From Phycisphaeraceae bacterium (GTDB taxonomy: Bacteria > Planctomycetota > Phycisphaerae > Phycisphaerales > UBA1924): DNA of 64,000 bases. Shown here piece by piece: positions 25,783 to 34,826 of this stretch. A program made the translations under genes and the position numbers. Position 1 is the stretch's first letter. Each line of letters opens with the position of its first letter. Where the stretch lies: positions 1,426,001-1,490,000 of the forward strand of contig JACKHF010000001.1 of NCBI GenBank assembly GCA_020639155.1, read 5' to 3'. The notes under the pieces were generated by a model. That model made no database searches. It was not told the DNA's origin and was given only the letters and a program-made list of their open reading frames with translations.

Positions 25783-28545
25783 ATGGCACGACGAGGCTGG
25801 CAGCATTTTTTTGGAACGGTTGCAGCATCGTTGATTCTCGCACACGCAGCGTGGGCACAACCGGGTTCTCAGCCTGATGTATTGTCCGCTGTGCAGCGCC
25901 TGCTCGATGCGCCGTACAACACAGACGAGGATCGCGCACGGATCCGCACACATCATGGTGTGTGGACAGTTGAAGATCTTGCAGCAGCACATCGACTCTC
26001 ATTCGCTGCACTCACAGTTGGCGACTATGAGCGCGTCCTTCGGGTCAATGAAGCTGGCATTCGCGGTGCAAACGATCTCTTGCAGATCAGACTCGACAAA
26101 GCTGAAGCGATGCTTGGTCTGGGTAAATACGCCGATCTGCTTGCGCATCTGGACTTGGTCGATGACCAGCTTGCAAAAGCAGATGTGAAGACTGTGTACG
26201 CCCACGTGCTCAGGTCTGCCTGGATTCGTGCGTCTGCGCTCGAACTGCTCGGCGATATGGGCAGCTGCCAAAAGATCGTGGCAGATACCCGCATGCGCAT
26301 CAGCGAGAACGAGCTGAAGACCTCGGAAGAGCTCGTCTACTTTGCGCGGATGAACCAGATTGCTGCTCGTGTGCTCAGTGTCGGACAGGCAGGCGGAGCA
26401 AACTACGACGCGATCATGCGCACGCTGGCACGGGCGCGAACAGGTGCAGGTGCAACGTACTGGCCTGCGATGCTTGCTGAAGCGGAAGTCCTCATCGAGA
26501 AGGACAACGATGCCGAGGCGCAGAAGGCATTGCGCGAGGTGCTGCAACTCAATGACAAGTGTGCCCGTGCGGTCAGCATCGTGGGCAGGCTCTCGGTTCG
26601 TGGGTTCAACTTCGAGCAGGCAGAGGCAATGGCTGAGCATCTCGACACCCTGCTTGCAGAGTTTGACACACTTCTTGCGGATGATGAATCGGTACAAGTA
26701 CACAGCATCGATGGACAGGCGATTCTCGCACTCGGCGCATTGCGTCGCAACGATGCGGCAGCTGTGCAGGATGCAGCGAGCGAGATCCTGCGTCGCGCGC
26801 CCGATCATGTCGAAGGGCTTTCGCTCGCTGCTGCTGCGGAAGCAGAGCGATATGACTTTGCCAGTGCCCGCGAGATGCTTGATGCGCTTGACGCACATTG
26901 CAGCGAACTCGCCGGGGTGAAAGCGAAGCCGATGCGTGGCTACATGATCGTGGGTGCTGCCACATCGGAGAATCGCCAGTATGCCGACGCCGCAACATTT
27001 CTCCGCGAAGCGGCGAACCGCTCTCCCTTTGATGCAGAGCCCGTGGTCGAGCTTGGGCTGCTCGAGGTGCAGTCCGGACGGGATGCGAATGCGATCCAGG
27101 CCCTGCAAACCGCGACAACACTCGATCCATTCAACATTCGCGCGAAGAACAGCCTCAAGCTGTTGCAGCAACTGCAGACGCACGCAGTTTCTGAAAGTGA
27201 GCACTTCCGGATTCGATACGATCCCGCGAGCGCAGCAAGCGAGATGGTTGCACGAGAGATGCTGCCTGTGCTCGAACGCATCCATGCCCGTGTCTGCGGC
27301 GACGAGCCGGGAGGTATCGACTATGAGCCAACCGGGAAGACATTGATCGAACTCCTGCCAGATCACGCGATGTTTGCTGTGCGGATCGCGGGCATGCCAA
27401 AGCTGCACACGTTCGCAGCATCAACCGGTCCTGTGATCGCGATGGAAGCACCGCGCGCTGGCGCAGGTTCGAGCATGGGTACATACGACTGGCCCCGTGT
27501 GATCCAGCACGAGTACACGCACACTGTCACACTTGCTCGCACCAACAACCGCATCCCGCACTGGTTCACAGAAGCCGCTGCGGTATATCTTGAAGACGCG
27601 CCGCGCGATTATGACCGGGTTCAACTGCTCACCCGAGCCCTCACTGGGAACACGCTTTTTACGCTCGATGAGATCAGCCTGAAGTTTGTACGTCCGGAAT
27701 CACCGCTGGACCGTCCGCTCGCGTACGCACAGGGACACTGGATGTACGAGTTCATTGTCGAGCGTTTCGGAGACGTAGCGCCTCGCAAGCTCATGGATCA
27801 GTACGCTGCCGGCTTGAACGAAGCGTCCGCGTTCGAAGCTGTGCTGCACATGCCGCGCGATGTGTTCTTCGAACAGTTCAAATCGTGGGCGCATAACGAG
27901 GTGATCGAGTGGGGCATGCTGCCCGAGGTGGGCACACCAACACTCGACGAACTCATCGACACACTCGGCCCGGACGAAGCTGCCCACGCGAAGACGGACC
28001 CGAGATTGATCTCGCCAGCATCGGTTGATGCCTGGCTGGAGAAGTACCCGAACCATCCGCAGGTGATGCGTGTCGCACTGGAACATGCGTTCGTTCGCAC
28101 AGAAAAGGCTGGCACCGACCCACTCGACGATCCACAGACGCGTGCAATGCTCGAAATATACTCGTCGTTGCGTCCCGTTGATGCGATGCCGCACCAGAAA
28201 CTTGCAGCGTACTGGCTCGCAAGGGAGGATCGAACCAGAGCGCTGCCACATCTCGAGTTTCTTGATGTGCGCGAGCAGCACTCACCGGCCTATGCGGTGG
28301 AGCGTACCAAGCTGTACGTAGAAGCGGGACGCTGGGGTGACGCAACTGTCGCGATACAGCGTGCCGTGAACATCGCGCCGTTCGATGCTGAGATTCGCGA
28401 GCTTGCATCGCGCGTCGCGCTCCAGCAGCGCGATCTGGAGACCGCTGCACACCACATCGAGGCGCTGACGTTCATCGAGCCCGATCGAGGCGTGCATCAG
28501 AAACGACTTACGCGCATTCGCGAGATGATCGCAGAGCAGAAGTAA
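25783..28545 (+). CDS. Exported TPR protein with gluzincin (peptidase MA-like) domain
   Basis: A 920-residue exported protein. A signal peptide ends near AHAAWAQ (about residue 26). Residues 40-460 are tetratricopeptide-like helical repeats. The metallopeptidase domain carries HEYTH at 576-580 and the third ligand in TEAAAVYLED at Glu597, the gluzincin pattern HExxH-x16-E of the peptidase MA/M1-like clan. More TPR-like repeats close the protein (about 750-920). It may process or assemble envelope proteins, with the repeats holding substrates; the substrate is unknown. GGGAGG is placed 7 bases before ATG 25783. Confidence 0.8.
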   Translation: MARRGWQHFFGTVAASLILAHAAWAQPGSQPDVLSAVQRLLDAPYNTDEDRARIRTHHGVWTVEDLAAAHRLSFAALTVGDYERVLRVNEAGIRGANDLLQIRLDKAEAMLGLGKYADLLAHLDLVDDQLAKADVKTVYAHVLRSAWIRASALELLGDMGSCQKIVADTRMRISENELKTSEELVYFARMNQIAARVLSVGQAGGANYDAIMRTLARARTGAGATYWPAMLAEAEVLIEKDNDAEAQKALREVLQLNDKCARAVSIVGRLSVRGFNFEQAEAMAEHLDTLLAEFDTLLADDESVQVHSIDGQAILALGALRRNDAAAVQDAASEILRRAPDHVEGLSLAAAAEAERYDFASAREMLDALDAHCSELAGVKAKPMRGYMIVGAATSENRQYADAATFLREAANRSPFDAEPVVELGLLEVQSGRDANAIQALQTATTLDPFNIRAKNSLKLLQQLQTHAVSESEHFRIRYDPASAASEMVAREMLPVLERIHARVCGDEPGGIDYEPTGKTLIELLPDHAMFAVRIAGMPKLHTFAASTGPVIAMEAPRAGAGSSMGTYDWPRVIQHEYTHTVTLARTNNRIPHWFTEAAAVYLEDAPRDYDRVQLLTRALTGNTLFTLDEISLKFVRPESPLDRPLAYAQGHWMYEFIVERFGDVAPRKLMDQYAAGLNEASAFEAVLHMPRDVFFEQFKSWAHNEVIEWGMLPEVGTPTLDELIDTLGPDEAAHAKTDPRLISPASVDAWLEKYPNHPQVMRVALEHAFVRTEKAGTDPLDDPQTRAMLEIYSSLRPVDAMPHQKLAAYWLAREDRTRALPHLEFLDVREQHSPAYAVERTKLYVEAGRWGDATVAIQRAVNIAPFDAEIRELASRVALQQRDLETAAHHIEALTFIEPDRGVHQKRLTRIREMIAEQK

Positions 28546-28585
28546 ATATATCCATAGGGATACAAAAGTGCAGAGATTCTCCCGT

Positions 28586-30304
28586 TCACGCAATCGTCGC
28601 GACGGGCAGATCAAGTGTGCGGTTGATGCGTGTCATCGTTCGCTCGCGACCGAGTAGTGCCAGTGTCAGATCGATTGGCGGCGAAACAGGTGTGCCAGTC
28701 ACCGCGACGCGTAATGGCTGGGCAATCTTGCCCATGTTCATGTTCCGTGATTCTGAGAACGACTTGATCAGATCGTGGATTGGCTCAGCGTCGAATGTCG
28801 AGAGTTTTTCAAGCTCCACTGCGAACTCCGCGAGCACAGCCATTCCCTTCGGCTCACCCTTGCGAAGCACCTTCTCCACAGCTTTTTCGTCAAACACGAT
28901 CGCGTTGTCGTCGAAGAACAGGAACGCTGCCTGATCCGCTGCATCGCGGAATGTTTTGCATCGTGGCTGCACAGCCTGCGCCAGCAACGAGAGGCTTGCA
29001 TCGTCGATCTCGTGCGTGATACGTGGTTCGTACCGATCGCACCATTCCGCCCAGCGTGCGCAGAATGCTTCGGGCGGGAGTGCGGTGATAGCGTCGCCAT
29101 TAAACGCGAGCAGCTTCGCGCGATCGAAGCGCGCAGCAGTCTTGCCGATGCGGGGCAGGTCGAACTTCTCTGCGAGAAACGTGTTGTCGAACTTTTCGAT
29201 GTCGTTGCCAGGCGACCAGCCCAAAAGCGCGAGATAGTTGCACACGGTCTCGGGCAGGTACCCGCTTGCACGAAAATCTTCGACGTTGATCTCGGGCAGC
29301 TGCACTTTCAGCGCACCTGCGAGCTGCACCAGCACCTCAAGATCAAGCTGTGATTTCTTGTCGTCAATCCACTTTGCAAATGTGCTCGCGTCGAGCTCGC
29401 TCACATCGTTGGGCACAGAGTCCACATTGCCTGACTTGCACGCGTCGCGAACAGCCTTGTCCTTGTCGCGCTTTGACATCTTCGATCCATCAGGGTTCAT
29501 GATGAGCGGCAGGTGTGCATATGTTGGCGTGCCGAACCCGAGCGCGTGCTGGAGCGCGACATGCTTCGGCGTGTTGGCAAGATGCTCCTGCCCGCGCAGC
29601 ACGTGTGTTACGCCCATCAGTTCGTCATCCACAACCACAGCGAAGTGATAGGTCGGGAACCCGTCTGCTTTGCGGATGACAAAGTCTTCGATCTGTCCGT
29701 CGGCGAAGCGCACATCGCCCAGCACTTCGTCGTGAACGCACACGTCCTCGTCGGGCACAGCAAACCTGATGACGCACGGCTCGCCCTTATTCATACGCTC
29801 GATGCGTTGTGCGAGCTGATCACCAGTAAGATCGGGGCGTTCGTACTTGTACGCCTTCTTGTCAGCGAGCGCAGCTTTGCGTGCCTCGTTGAGTTCCTCG
29901 GGTGTCTCGAACGCGGGATACGCGAATCCTTTTTCGAGCAGCACATTCAAATAATGGTTGTAATGTTCGAGGCGCCTGGATTGCTCGTACGGGCCGACGT
30001 TGCGATCGTCGCCGCCGATGGTCCTGCCGTCGATCTGCAGCGTTGGGCCATCGTCCCAGTTGAGTCCAAGCCAGGCAAGATCGACGAGGATCGCTCTGGT
30101 TGCAGTATCGGACGAACGCGCCTGATCGGTGTCCTCCACACGGATCATGAACCGGCCCGCGGGCTGAGTGTTATTTGATTTCTGTCCGCGCGCAAGCGCC
30201 CAGCAGAACAGGGCAGTGCGGGCACCACCAATGTGCAGATGCCCCGTGGGGGAGGGTGCAAACCGAGTGACCATAGGAGCGTTCGATTGCGTGTTTTCCG
30301 GCAT
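28586..30304 (-). CDS. gltX: Glutamyl-tRNA synthetase
   Basis: A class I aminoacyl-tRNA synthetase that charges tRNA-Glu (or tRNA-Glu and tRNA-Gln). The HIGH motif appears as SPTGHLHIGGARTA near the N-terminus and KMSKR as SKMSKRDKDK. RVEDTDQARS and the editing-free catalytic core are intact. At about 572 residues it is longer than the usual 470-490. The extra length lies partly after KMSKRDKDK (about residues 290-345), where a block reading SELDASTFAKWIDDKKSQ interrupts the usual spacing. The start at MPENTQ (30304) is chosen for proximity to the conserved core; an ATG at 30340 is possible. Convergent with the gluzincin gene. Confidence 0.93.
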   Translation of the reverse strand: MPENTQSNAPMVTRFAPSPTGHLHIGGARTALFCWALARGQKSNNTQPAGRFMIRVEDTDQARSSDTATRAILVDLAWLGLNWDDGPTLQIDGRTIGGDDRNVGPYEQSRRLEHYNHYLNVLLEKGFAYPAFETPEELNEARKAALADKKAYKYERPDLTGDQLAQRIERMNKGEPCVIRFAVPDEDVCVHDEVLGDVRFADGQIEDFVIRKADGFPTYHFAVVVDDELMGVTHVLRGQEHLANTPKHVALQHALGFGTPTYAHLPLIMNPDGSKMSKRDKDKAVRDACKSGNVDSVPNDVSELDASTFAKWIDDKKSQLDLEVLVQLAGALKVQLPEINVEDFRASGYLPETVCNYLALLGWSPGNDIEKFDNTFLAEKFDLPRIGKTAARFDRAKLLAFNGDAITALPPEAFCARWAEWCDRYEPRITHEIDDASLSLLAQAVQPRCKTFRDAADQAAFLFFDDNAIVFDEKAVEKVLRKGEPKGMAVLAEFAVELEKLSTFDAEPIHDLIKSFSESRNMNMGKIAQPLRVAVTGTPVSPPIDLTLALLGRERTMTRINRTLDLPVATIA

Positions 30305-30379
30305 ATGCAAGGGTATGCCAGAGATTCGGATTTGCTGCATGAAACCTTGGGCCACGGGTTCCCAATCAGATTTGATACC

Positions 30380-30835
30380 ATGTCTTCACAGACGCACCAA
30401 TCCCAGTATGCAGGTCCTCGTGCACAGATGAACGAACAGTTCGAGCCATACCACGCTGAAGATCTCCAGCCTTGGGAGACAAACTACGCGATGTGGATCC
30501 ATCTGGGTGCACTTATTGCGTACGTTGCAGCCGTTATCCCATCACTTGGTGTTGCTTTCCCGGTACCGTTGATCGCGGCGCTTGTGCTGTGGCTGGTTCA
30601 CAAGCACGACTCAGAGTTTCTCGATGACCACGGTCGCGAAGCTGTCAACTTTCAGATCAGTATGTGTATTTTCTATATGATCGCTTGGGTTGTCGGTGCC
30701 ATGATGTTCTGTGTCGGGTACTACATCACGCTTCCGCTTGTGTCGATCTTCGGGATCGTCGGATGCGCGATGGGCGCTTATGCTGGGAAGCAGGGGCAGA
30801 TCTACCGGTACCCAGCCACGATCAGATTTCTGTAG
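30380..30835 (+). CDS. DUF4870-family small membrane protein
   Basis: A 151-residue protein with a polar N-terminus and three to four membrane helices. The hallmark DUF4870/Tic20-like phrases are 'MWIHLGALIAYV', 'LVHKHDSEFLDDHGREAVNFQISMCI' and a final helix pair. The H-(D/S)-x-(F/L)-(L/V)-DxHG-(R/K)-EA-xNFQ core is clear. Family function is unknown. The start at 30380 has no good ribosome-binding site; the next ATG, 30428, is an alternative. Divergent from gltX. Confidence 0.8.
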   Translation: MSSQTHQSQYAGPRAQMNEQFEPYHAEDLQPWETNYAMWIHLGALIAYVAAVIPSLGVAFPVPLIAALVLWLVHKHDSEFLDDHGREAVNFQISMCIFYMIAWVVGAMMFCVGYYITLPLVSIFGIVGCAMGAYAGKQGQIYRYPATIRFL

Positions 30836-30894
30836 CATTCAGTCGGTGCGATGTATCTTCGGGCGTGTAAGGCATACCGGCACTACACTGGGTT

Positions 30895-31896
30895 ATGAGT
30901 TCAAACTCCACACGGACCGACCAGCTCTCCATCTCGCAGCTTCAACCTGGCGACGCGGTCGCCACCGTGCTGATGATGCGAAACGCAGCCATCGGCCGCA
31001 CCCGCACGGATAAGCCCTATTTCCGGGCCATTGTTGCTGACCGCACAGGCGAGATGCAGGCCCGCATGTGGGACGTCGATGAGGCGACCGTCGGCAAGCT
31101 CCTGCACGAGAACGTGGTCTGGATTGAGGGGAAGGTCGATTCCTACAACAACGCGCGTCAGTTGATTGTCACGGCGATCGACGCCGTCGAAGCAACACCC
31201 GAGCAACTGGGCGATCTGCTTCCACGTTCGCAGTTCGATGCCTCAGCCATGTTTGCCGAACTGCTGGAGCATCTGCGCACGCTCGAACACCCCGCGATGC
31301 GCGCACTCGCCAAAGCGTACATCGAGGACAAGGGCCTGATGGAAAAGCTCATCAAGTCCCCAGCAGCAAAGTCCATGCACCACGCGGTTGTCTCTGGGCT
31401 CCTGGAGCACACCCTGAATCTGCTCAGGCTCGCCGACGCGGTGTGCCCGCTCTATCCCGGGATCAACCGAGACATCGTGATGATGGGGCTGTTCATCCAC
31501 GATCTGGGTAAGACGAGCGAACTCTCCATGACCGGCGGGTTCGATTACACCGATCGTGGCAATCTCGTCGGGCACATCGGCGACGGCCTGCTCATGCTGC
31601 GTGACAAGGTTCGCACTGCAGAAGCCGGGTTTGGCGGCCCTCTCCCGGAGAACGCCGTGCTCGCGCTCGAGCACATCATTGCGTCGCATCACGGCGTGCC
31701 CGAGTACGGCGCCATGAAGCTCCCATCAACGCCGGAGGCGGTGCTCGTCTCGAATCTCGACAATCTCGATGCAAAGACATGGATGGCGCTGAGCGTGTCA
31801 CGCACCGATCAGGCGGTCGAATCGCCCGGTGAGTGGTCAGAAAAGCACTTCGGTCTGGGCACGCGTGTGTACAAGCCTGATCCGTTGGCGGAGTGA
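30895..31896 (+). CDS. YhaM-like 3'-5' exoribonuclease (OB fold plus HD domain)
   Basis: A 333-residue protein with an N-terminal OB-fold (about 10-100; 'KPYFRAIVADRTGEMQARMWD', 'VWIEGKVDSYNNARQLIV') followed by an HD-type phosphohydrolase domain (about 150-300) with HHAVVSGLLEHTLNLL, GLFIHDLGKTSEL and the later HHGVPEYG metal site. This architecture is that of Bacillus YhaM/CBF1, a manganese-dependent 3'-5' exonuclease on RNA and single-stranded DNA. The length is typical. The gene stands alone between DUF4870 and a convergent TPR gene. Confidence 0.88.
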   Translation: MSSNSTRTDQLSISQLQPGDAVATVLMMRNAAIGRTRTDKPYFRAIVADRTGEMQARMWDVDEATVGKLLHENVVWIEGKVDSYNNARQLIVTAIDAVEATPEQLGDLLPRSQFDASAMFAELLEHLRTLEHPAMRALAKAYIEDKGLMEKLIKSPAAKSMHHAVVSGLLEHTLNLLRLADAVCPLYPGINRDIVMMGLFIHDLGKTSELSMTGGFDYTDRGNLVGHIGDGLLMLRDKVRTAEAGFGGPLPENAVLALEHIIASHHGVPEYGAMKLPSTPEAVLVSNLDNLDAKTWMALSVSRTDQAVESPGEWSEKHFGLGTRVYKPDPLAE

Positions 31897-31902
31897 GTGG
31901 CG

Positions 31903-32424
31903 CTATTCCATCAGTGACACAATAATGCGGCGAGCTTCCTGTACATCAGGATGGTGTGTATAACCGCTCGTGTCAATGAATCGGACAGCTTCCTGGTCCC
32001 GCTCCAGTGACTGAAGTATGTGAGCGATCTGGCATGTTGTGTCAGGCGTAGGTTCGATACTGTGTGCTTTGCGTGCAGACTTGATCGCCTCTTCGTAGCG
32101 TTCCAAGTGATCCAATGCGCAGCTTTGGTGATACCAGCTCTCTGCGTTACAATCATCGATCGCGAGTACTCGTCCACAAATATCCAGATATGAATCTCGC
32201 AATGCGGTTACTTTGTTCTGGTCACCTTCTGACACGCGGTCGGGGCGATAGATAGTTTCGAGAGAGCACACGAGACTAAGTATCCACTGTCGCTGTAGAA
32301 GCAGATTGTAGTCTGTGGGGTAGAGCGCTACAGCTATTCGTGTTATTCTCACTATGTGCTCAAGCGGCAGCGGATTTTGTTGTGCAAGATCTGTAACTGT
32401 GCTGATGAGTCTGCCCTCTACCAT
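31903..32424 (-). CDS. Small TPR-like protein
   Basis: A 173-residue soluble protein. Residues 90-150 read as tetratricopeptide repeats (AESWYHQSCALDHLERYEEA, then IKSARKAHSIEPTPDTTCQ). The N-terminal half is helical but unrecognised. No signal peptide. The ATG at 32424 is preferred over one six codons upstream at 32442; the ribosome-binding site does not decide. It ends six bases from the stop of the YhaM-like gene. Confidence 0.55.
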   Translation of the reverse strand: MVEGRLISTVTDLAQQNPLPLEHIVRITRIAVALYPTDYNLLLQRQWILSLVCSLETIYRPDRVSEGDQNKVTALRDSYLDICGRVLAIDDCNAESWYHQSCALDHLERYEEAIKSARKAHSIEPTPDTTCQIAHILQSLERDQEAVRFIDTSGYTHHPDVQEARRIIVSLME

Positions 32425-32467
32425 GTTTGCATTATATGGCACATGACAAAAATCTCAGGAGCCTGAG

Positions 32468-32511
32468 GTGTCCCCCCTCGGGGTATTCCAATCAGTGTCC
32501 CCCCCGTGGGG
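32468..32511. repeat. Two GTGTCCCCCC elements with G-runs
   Basis: GTGTCCCCCC occurs at 32468-32477 and, with one extra C, at 32495-32505. Each copy is followed within a few bases by a run of G, so each could fold as a small GC hairpin. They lie between the TPR-like gene and a lipoprotein gene, both on the minus strand. They may be a tandem terminator or a simple local duplication. Confidence 0.4.
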
Positions 32512-32516
32512 CGCGA

Positions 32517-33071
32517 TTACTCGGGTGATGGAAGTTCAATAATAACTGTGCCCTCAGCGGTCGTACCTGTATCAGTGTCGAACCCCCATGTGCCGATCCA
32601 ATCCTGTGTGTCGATGCGAAAGGCTTGAATGTGGATGTTAAGATCTGCGAAGCCTGGATGCAGGTTGAGTAAAGCCTCTCTGGATTCGTGCGTCGCGGTG
32701 TAGACACCAGTCCCAAGCGGCAATGTAATCGGATCCCCATCTATCGTGTGAGTTACTTTATCTGTTGAAGTAATGTTCCATGTGCTTGAGAACTCCTTTA
32801 TGTCGTCGGTGAGAACGGGGATATGAATCGTTCCCTCAGCGACCTTGTTCTCGTACGTTTCCAGTTCTTCAAGGGTCTGAAACTCGATAGCTCCACGCAC
32901 ATTGGGCTGATGGAACTCAATGTGGTATGCAGTATGTCCGGAGGTGTTGGGCTTCGGATTGGAAGACTGAGGCGTTTGCTTTTTCTCACACGAGGCGCAG
33001 GCCAACAGTGCAAGTGTAACTATGAAAGCACATCTGAGACGACGTGTTGCAATGTTGATAATGACTCGCAT
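32517..33071 (-). CDS. Lipoprotein of unknown function
   Basis: A 184-residue protein with a lipoprotein signal (RCAFIVTLALLACASC; lipid Cys at about residue 28) and a beta-rich mature part without recognised domain. It contains 'HIEFHQPNVRGAIEFQTLEELE' and 'IGTWGFDTDTGTTAEGTVII', consistent with strands. The protein should be attached to a membrane facing outward. The gene is downstream of the coiled-coil protein gene on the same strand but separated from it by a terminator. Confidence 0.65.
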   Translation of the reverse strand: MRVIINIATRRLRCAFIVTLALLACASCEKKQTPQSSNPKPNTSGHTAYHIEFHQPNVRGAIEFQTLEELETYENKVAEGTIHIPVLTDDIKEFSSTWNITSTDKVTHTIDGDPITLPLGTGVYTATHESREALLNLHPGFADLNIHIQAFRIDTQDWIGTWGFDTDTGTTAEGTVIIELPSPE

Positions 33072-33138
33072 CCCTTGATTTCAGCTTTGTGCAGATGTCT
33101 CTCGTTCGATGTATCCGGCGCATTCTATCAAATGAAAA

Positions 33139-33164
33139 CGCCCCGAGATTGTTATCCCGAGGCG
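33139..33164 (-). terminator. Terminator of the coiled-coil protein gene
   Basis: CGCCCCGAGAT at 33139-33149 pairs, with two wobble positions, with ATCCCGAGGCG at 33154-33164 around a 4-base loop. Read on the minus strand the stem is followed by TTTTC, as expected downstream of the gene ending at 33190. Confidence 0.65.
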
Positions 33165-33189
33165 CTGAAAATATGCACTTTGTTGTGTG

Positions 33190-34566
33190 TTACCGCAAAT
33201 CGCCGTAGCGCTTGCCGATCAGCGTGTAGAACCGGTTCTGGTTCAATACGGGGATGAATGTTGAGCGTGCGTCCTCGAAAAGCTGGTCGTACCGGCTTGC
33301 CATGGCGTAGATACGCTCCCACTCCTTCACGACTTCGGGCTTCGCGTCGACTGGTGGTGGGGGAGGAACGATCGGGCGTTCACCGAGCACTACAAAGTCG
33401 ACGTCTCCGGTCAGTTCGTCAACGTTCAATCCACCCCACTGGGAGATCTGAGCGCGGATCTGGTCTGCTTCGAGTGGGGTTGCAATACGATCACCGTTGG
33501 CATCGAAACTGCCGAACGTGACAAACTTGTACGTCTTGTTGGGGTCGTACACCGCATTAGCGATCACGTCTTCGCGAACGACCGCCTGACCGGGCTGAAT
33601 GCCGACGACGCGAGCGTCCGACGATGTCTCGTTGATACGGATGATCTCAAGTCGTGCCTTTGGTGCGGCGTACTCGCCAGCAGCATTCGGTGCGATGGCG
33701 CTGGCACGTGAGTACACAGCGAAGGTCATGCCAAGACGCACACGATCCTGACGACCGCGGCTGATGGTGACAGTGTTTGCTGCTGCGTCAACACCAATGA
33801 CCTTGCCATCAACAAGTGCTTCCTCGGGGTTGCCGACGCTGATTTGTCCGCGGCTGCTTTCCTGATGCTCGCGAATCTTCTTCTGGAATGCCTGATTTGC
33901 GATCACCAGCTCGCGATTGTCATCGCGCAACTGGCGGATCTGCTCTTCGTAGCGACCCTTCATCGCAACCATCTGATCGTCCGCGCTGTCGCGCAGCGAG
34001 TTCACGCCGGAACGAAGCTGATCGATCTCAGCCTGATAGGTTGTGATCTGCTCCATGATGGATGCGATCTGTGACTCGTGTGATTGACGCAATGACTCGA
34101 TGCGGTTGATCTCTGCTTCACGATCTGACATGGCGCGCTCGCGTGCCGAATCGATGCTTGCGATTTCCTGGTCCTTCGCAGCGATGGTGTTGTTCAGGTC
34201 ATTGATCTGTCCGATGAGATCGCTTGAGTTCACGCCGTTGGAACCAACACGCTTACGGATAGTTTCAATGTTCTCGCGCGGGTTGCCGGTGAGCAGGCTT
34301 GCGAGTTCCTGGCCCATATCGTTCATGTATCCGATCGCGCTCTTGCGCTCCTGGCCAGCGCGCTCGACAATGCGACGGATCTGGTCGTTGCCGCGCTCGG
34401 ATGATTTGACGAACACTTCGGTTTCAGCCTGCAACGATGCAAGGTCGCGCGCATTGGCTTGCGACTTTGAAACGAAGTAGAACGTGGATGTCACAAGTCC
34501 GAGGCAGAGCACGGACAGGATAGTGATCAGAACCCAGACTCCATTGCCACTTGATCGGCCGGCCAT
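33190..34566 (-). CDS. Membrane-anchored coiled-coil protein
   Basis: A 458-residue protein anchored by one N-terminal membrane helix (VWVLITILSVLCLGLVTSTFYF, about residues 10-30, cited in part). A long coiled coil (about 35-245) is followed by a beta-rich C-terminal domain with 'VDGKVIGVDAAANTVTISRGRQDRVRLGMTF', a pattern like FlgT/OB-type barrel repeats ('G-x-G-x-V-…-G-x-x-x-G-M-x-F/L-x-V'). It then has a proline stretch PPPPP and a short tail. It may brace the periplasm or support an envelope machine; no function is known. ATG 34566 has GGGAG 6 bases upstream; an earlier in-frame ATG at 33746+ would add an unlikely basic leader. Confidence 0.6.
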   Translation of the reverse strand: MAGRSSGNGVWVLITILSVLCLGLVTSTFYFVSKSQANARDLASLQAETEVFVKSSERGNDQIRRIVERAGQERKSAIGYMNDMGQELASLLTGNPRENIETIRKRVGSNGVNSSDLIGQINDLNNTIAAKDQEIASIDSARERAMSDREAEINRIESLRQSHESQIASIMEQITTYQAEIDQLRSGVNSLRDSADDQMVAMKGRYEEQIRQLRDDNRELVIANQAFQKKIREHQESSRGQISVGNPEEALVDGKVIGVDAAANTVTISRGRQDRVRLGMTFAVYSRASAIAPNAAGEYAAPKARLEIIRINETSSDARVVGIQPGQAVVREDVIANAVYDPNKTYKFVTFGSFDANGDRIATPLEADQIRAQISQWGGLNVDELTGDVDFVVLGERPIVPPPPPVDAKPEVVKEWERIYAMASRYDQLFEDARSTFIPVLNQNRFYTLIGKRYGDLR

Positions 34567-34826
34567 AGTCATCTCCCAGCGGATGGTGAGCGCGATGCTC
34601 GCGCACAATGTGATGCTGCTGACGGAACGCTGCCCACGGAGGGGGCAGAAAATCGAACACACGGGCCTGCCCGCGGAACAAGCAGGGCCTAAAGCATACA
34701 CGAGCCGAACCGGCTGTGCAGCATTTCCCACGAAGAAGACAACCACCTGCTCAAACTACCAGATGGAAAATGGTGCCGAAGGACTGATACGTCCGCCCAG
34801 CACCTCTGGATCCCTACCATACACCC

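Noticed and set aside
25601..25783. 60-codon open frame on the plus strand
   Set aside because: No ribosome-binding site, no recognisable sequence, and it runs into the next gene out of frame.
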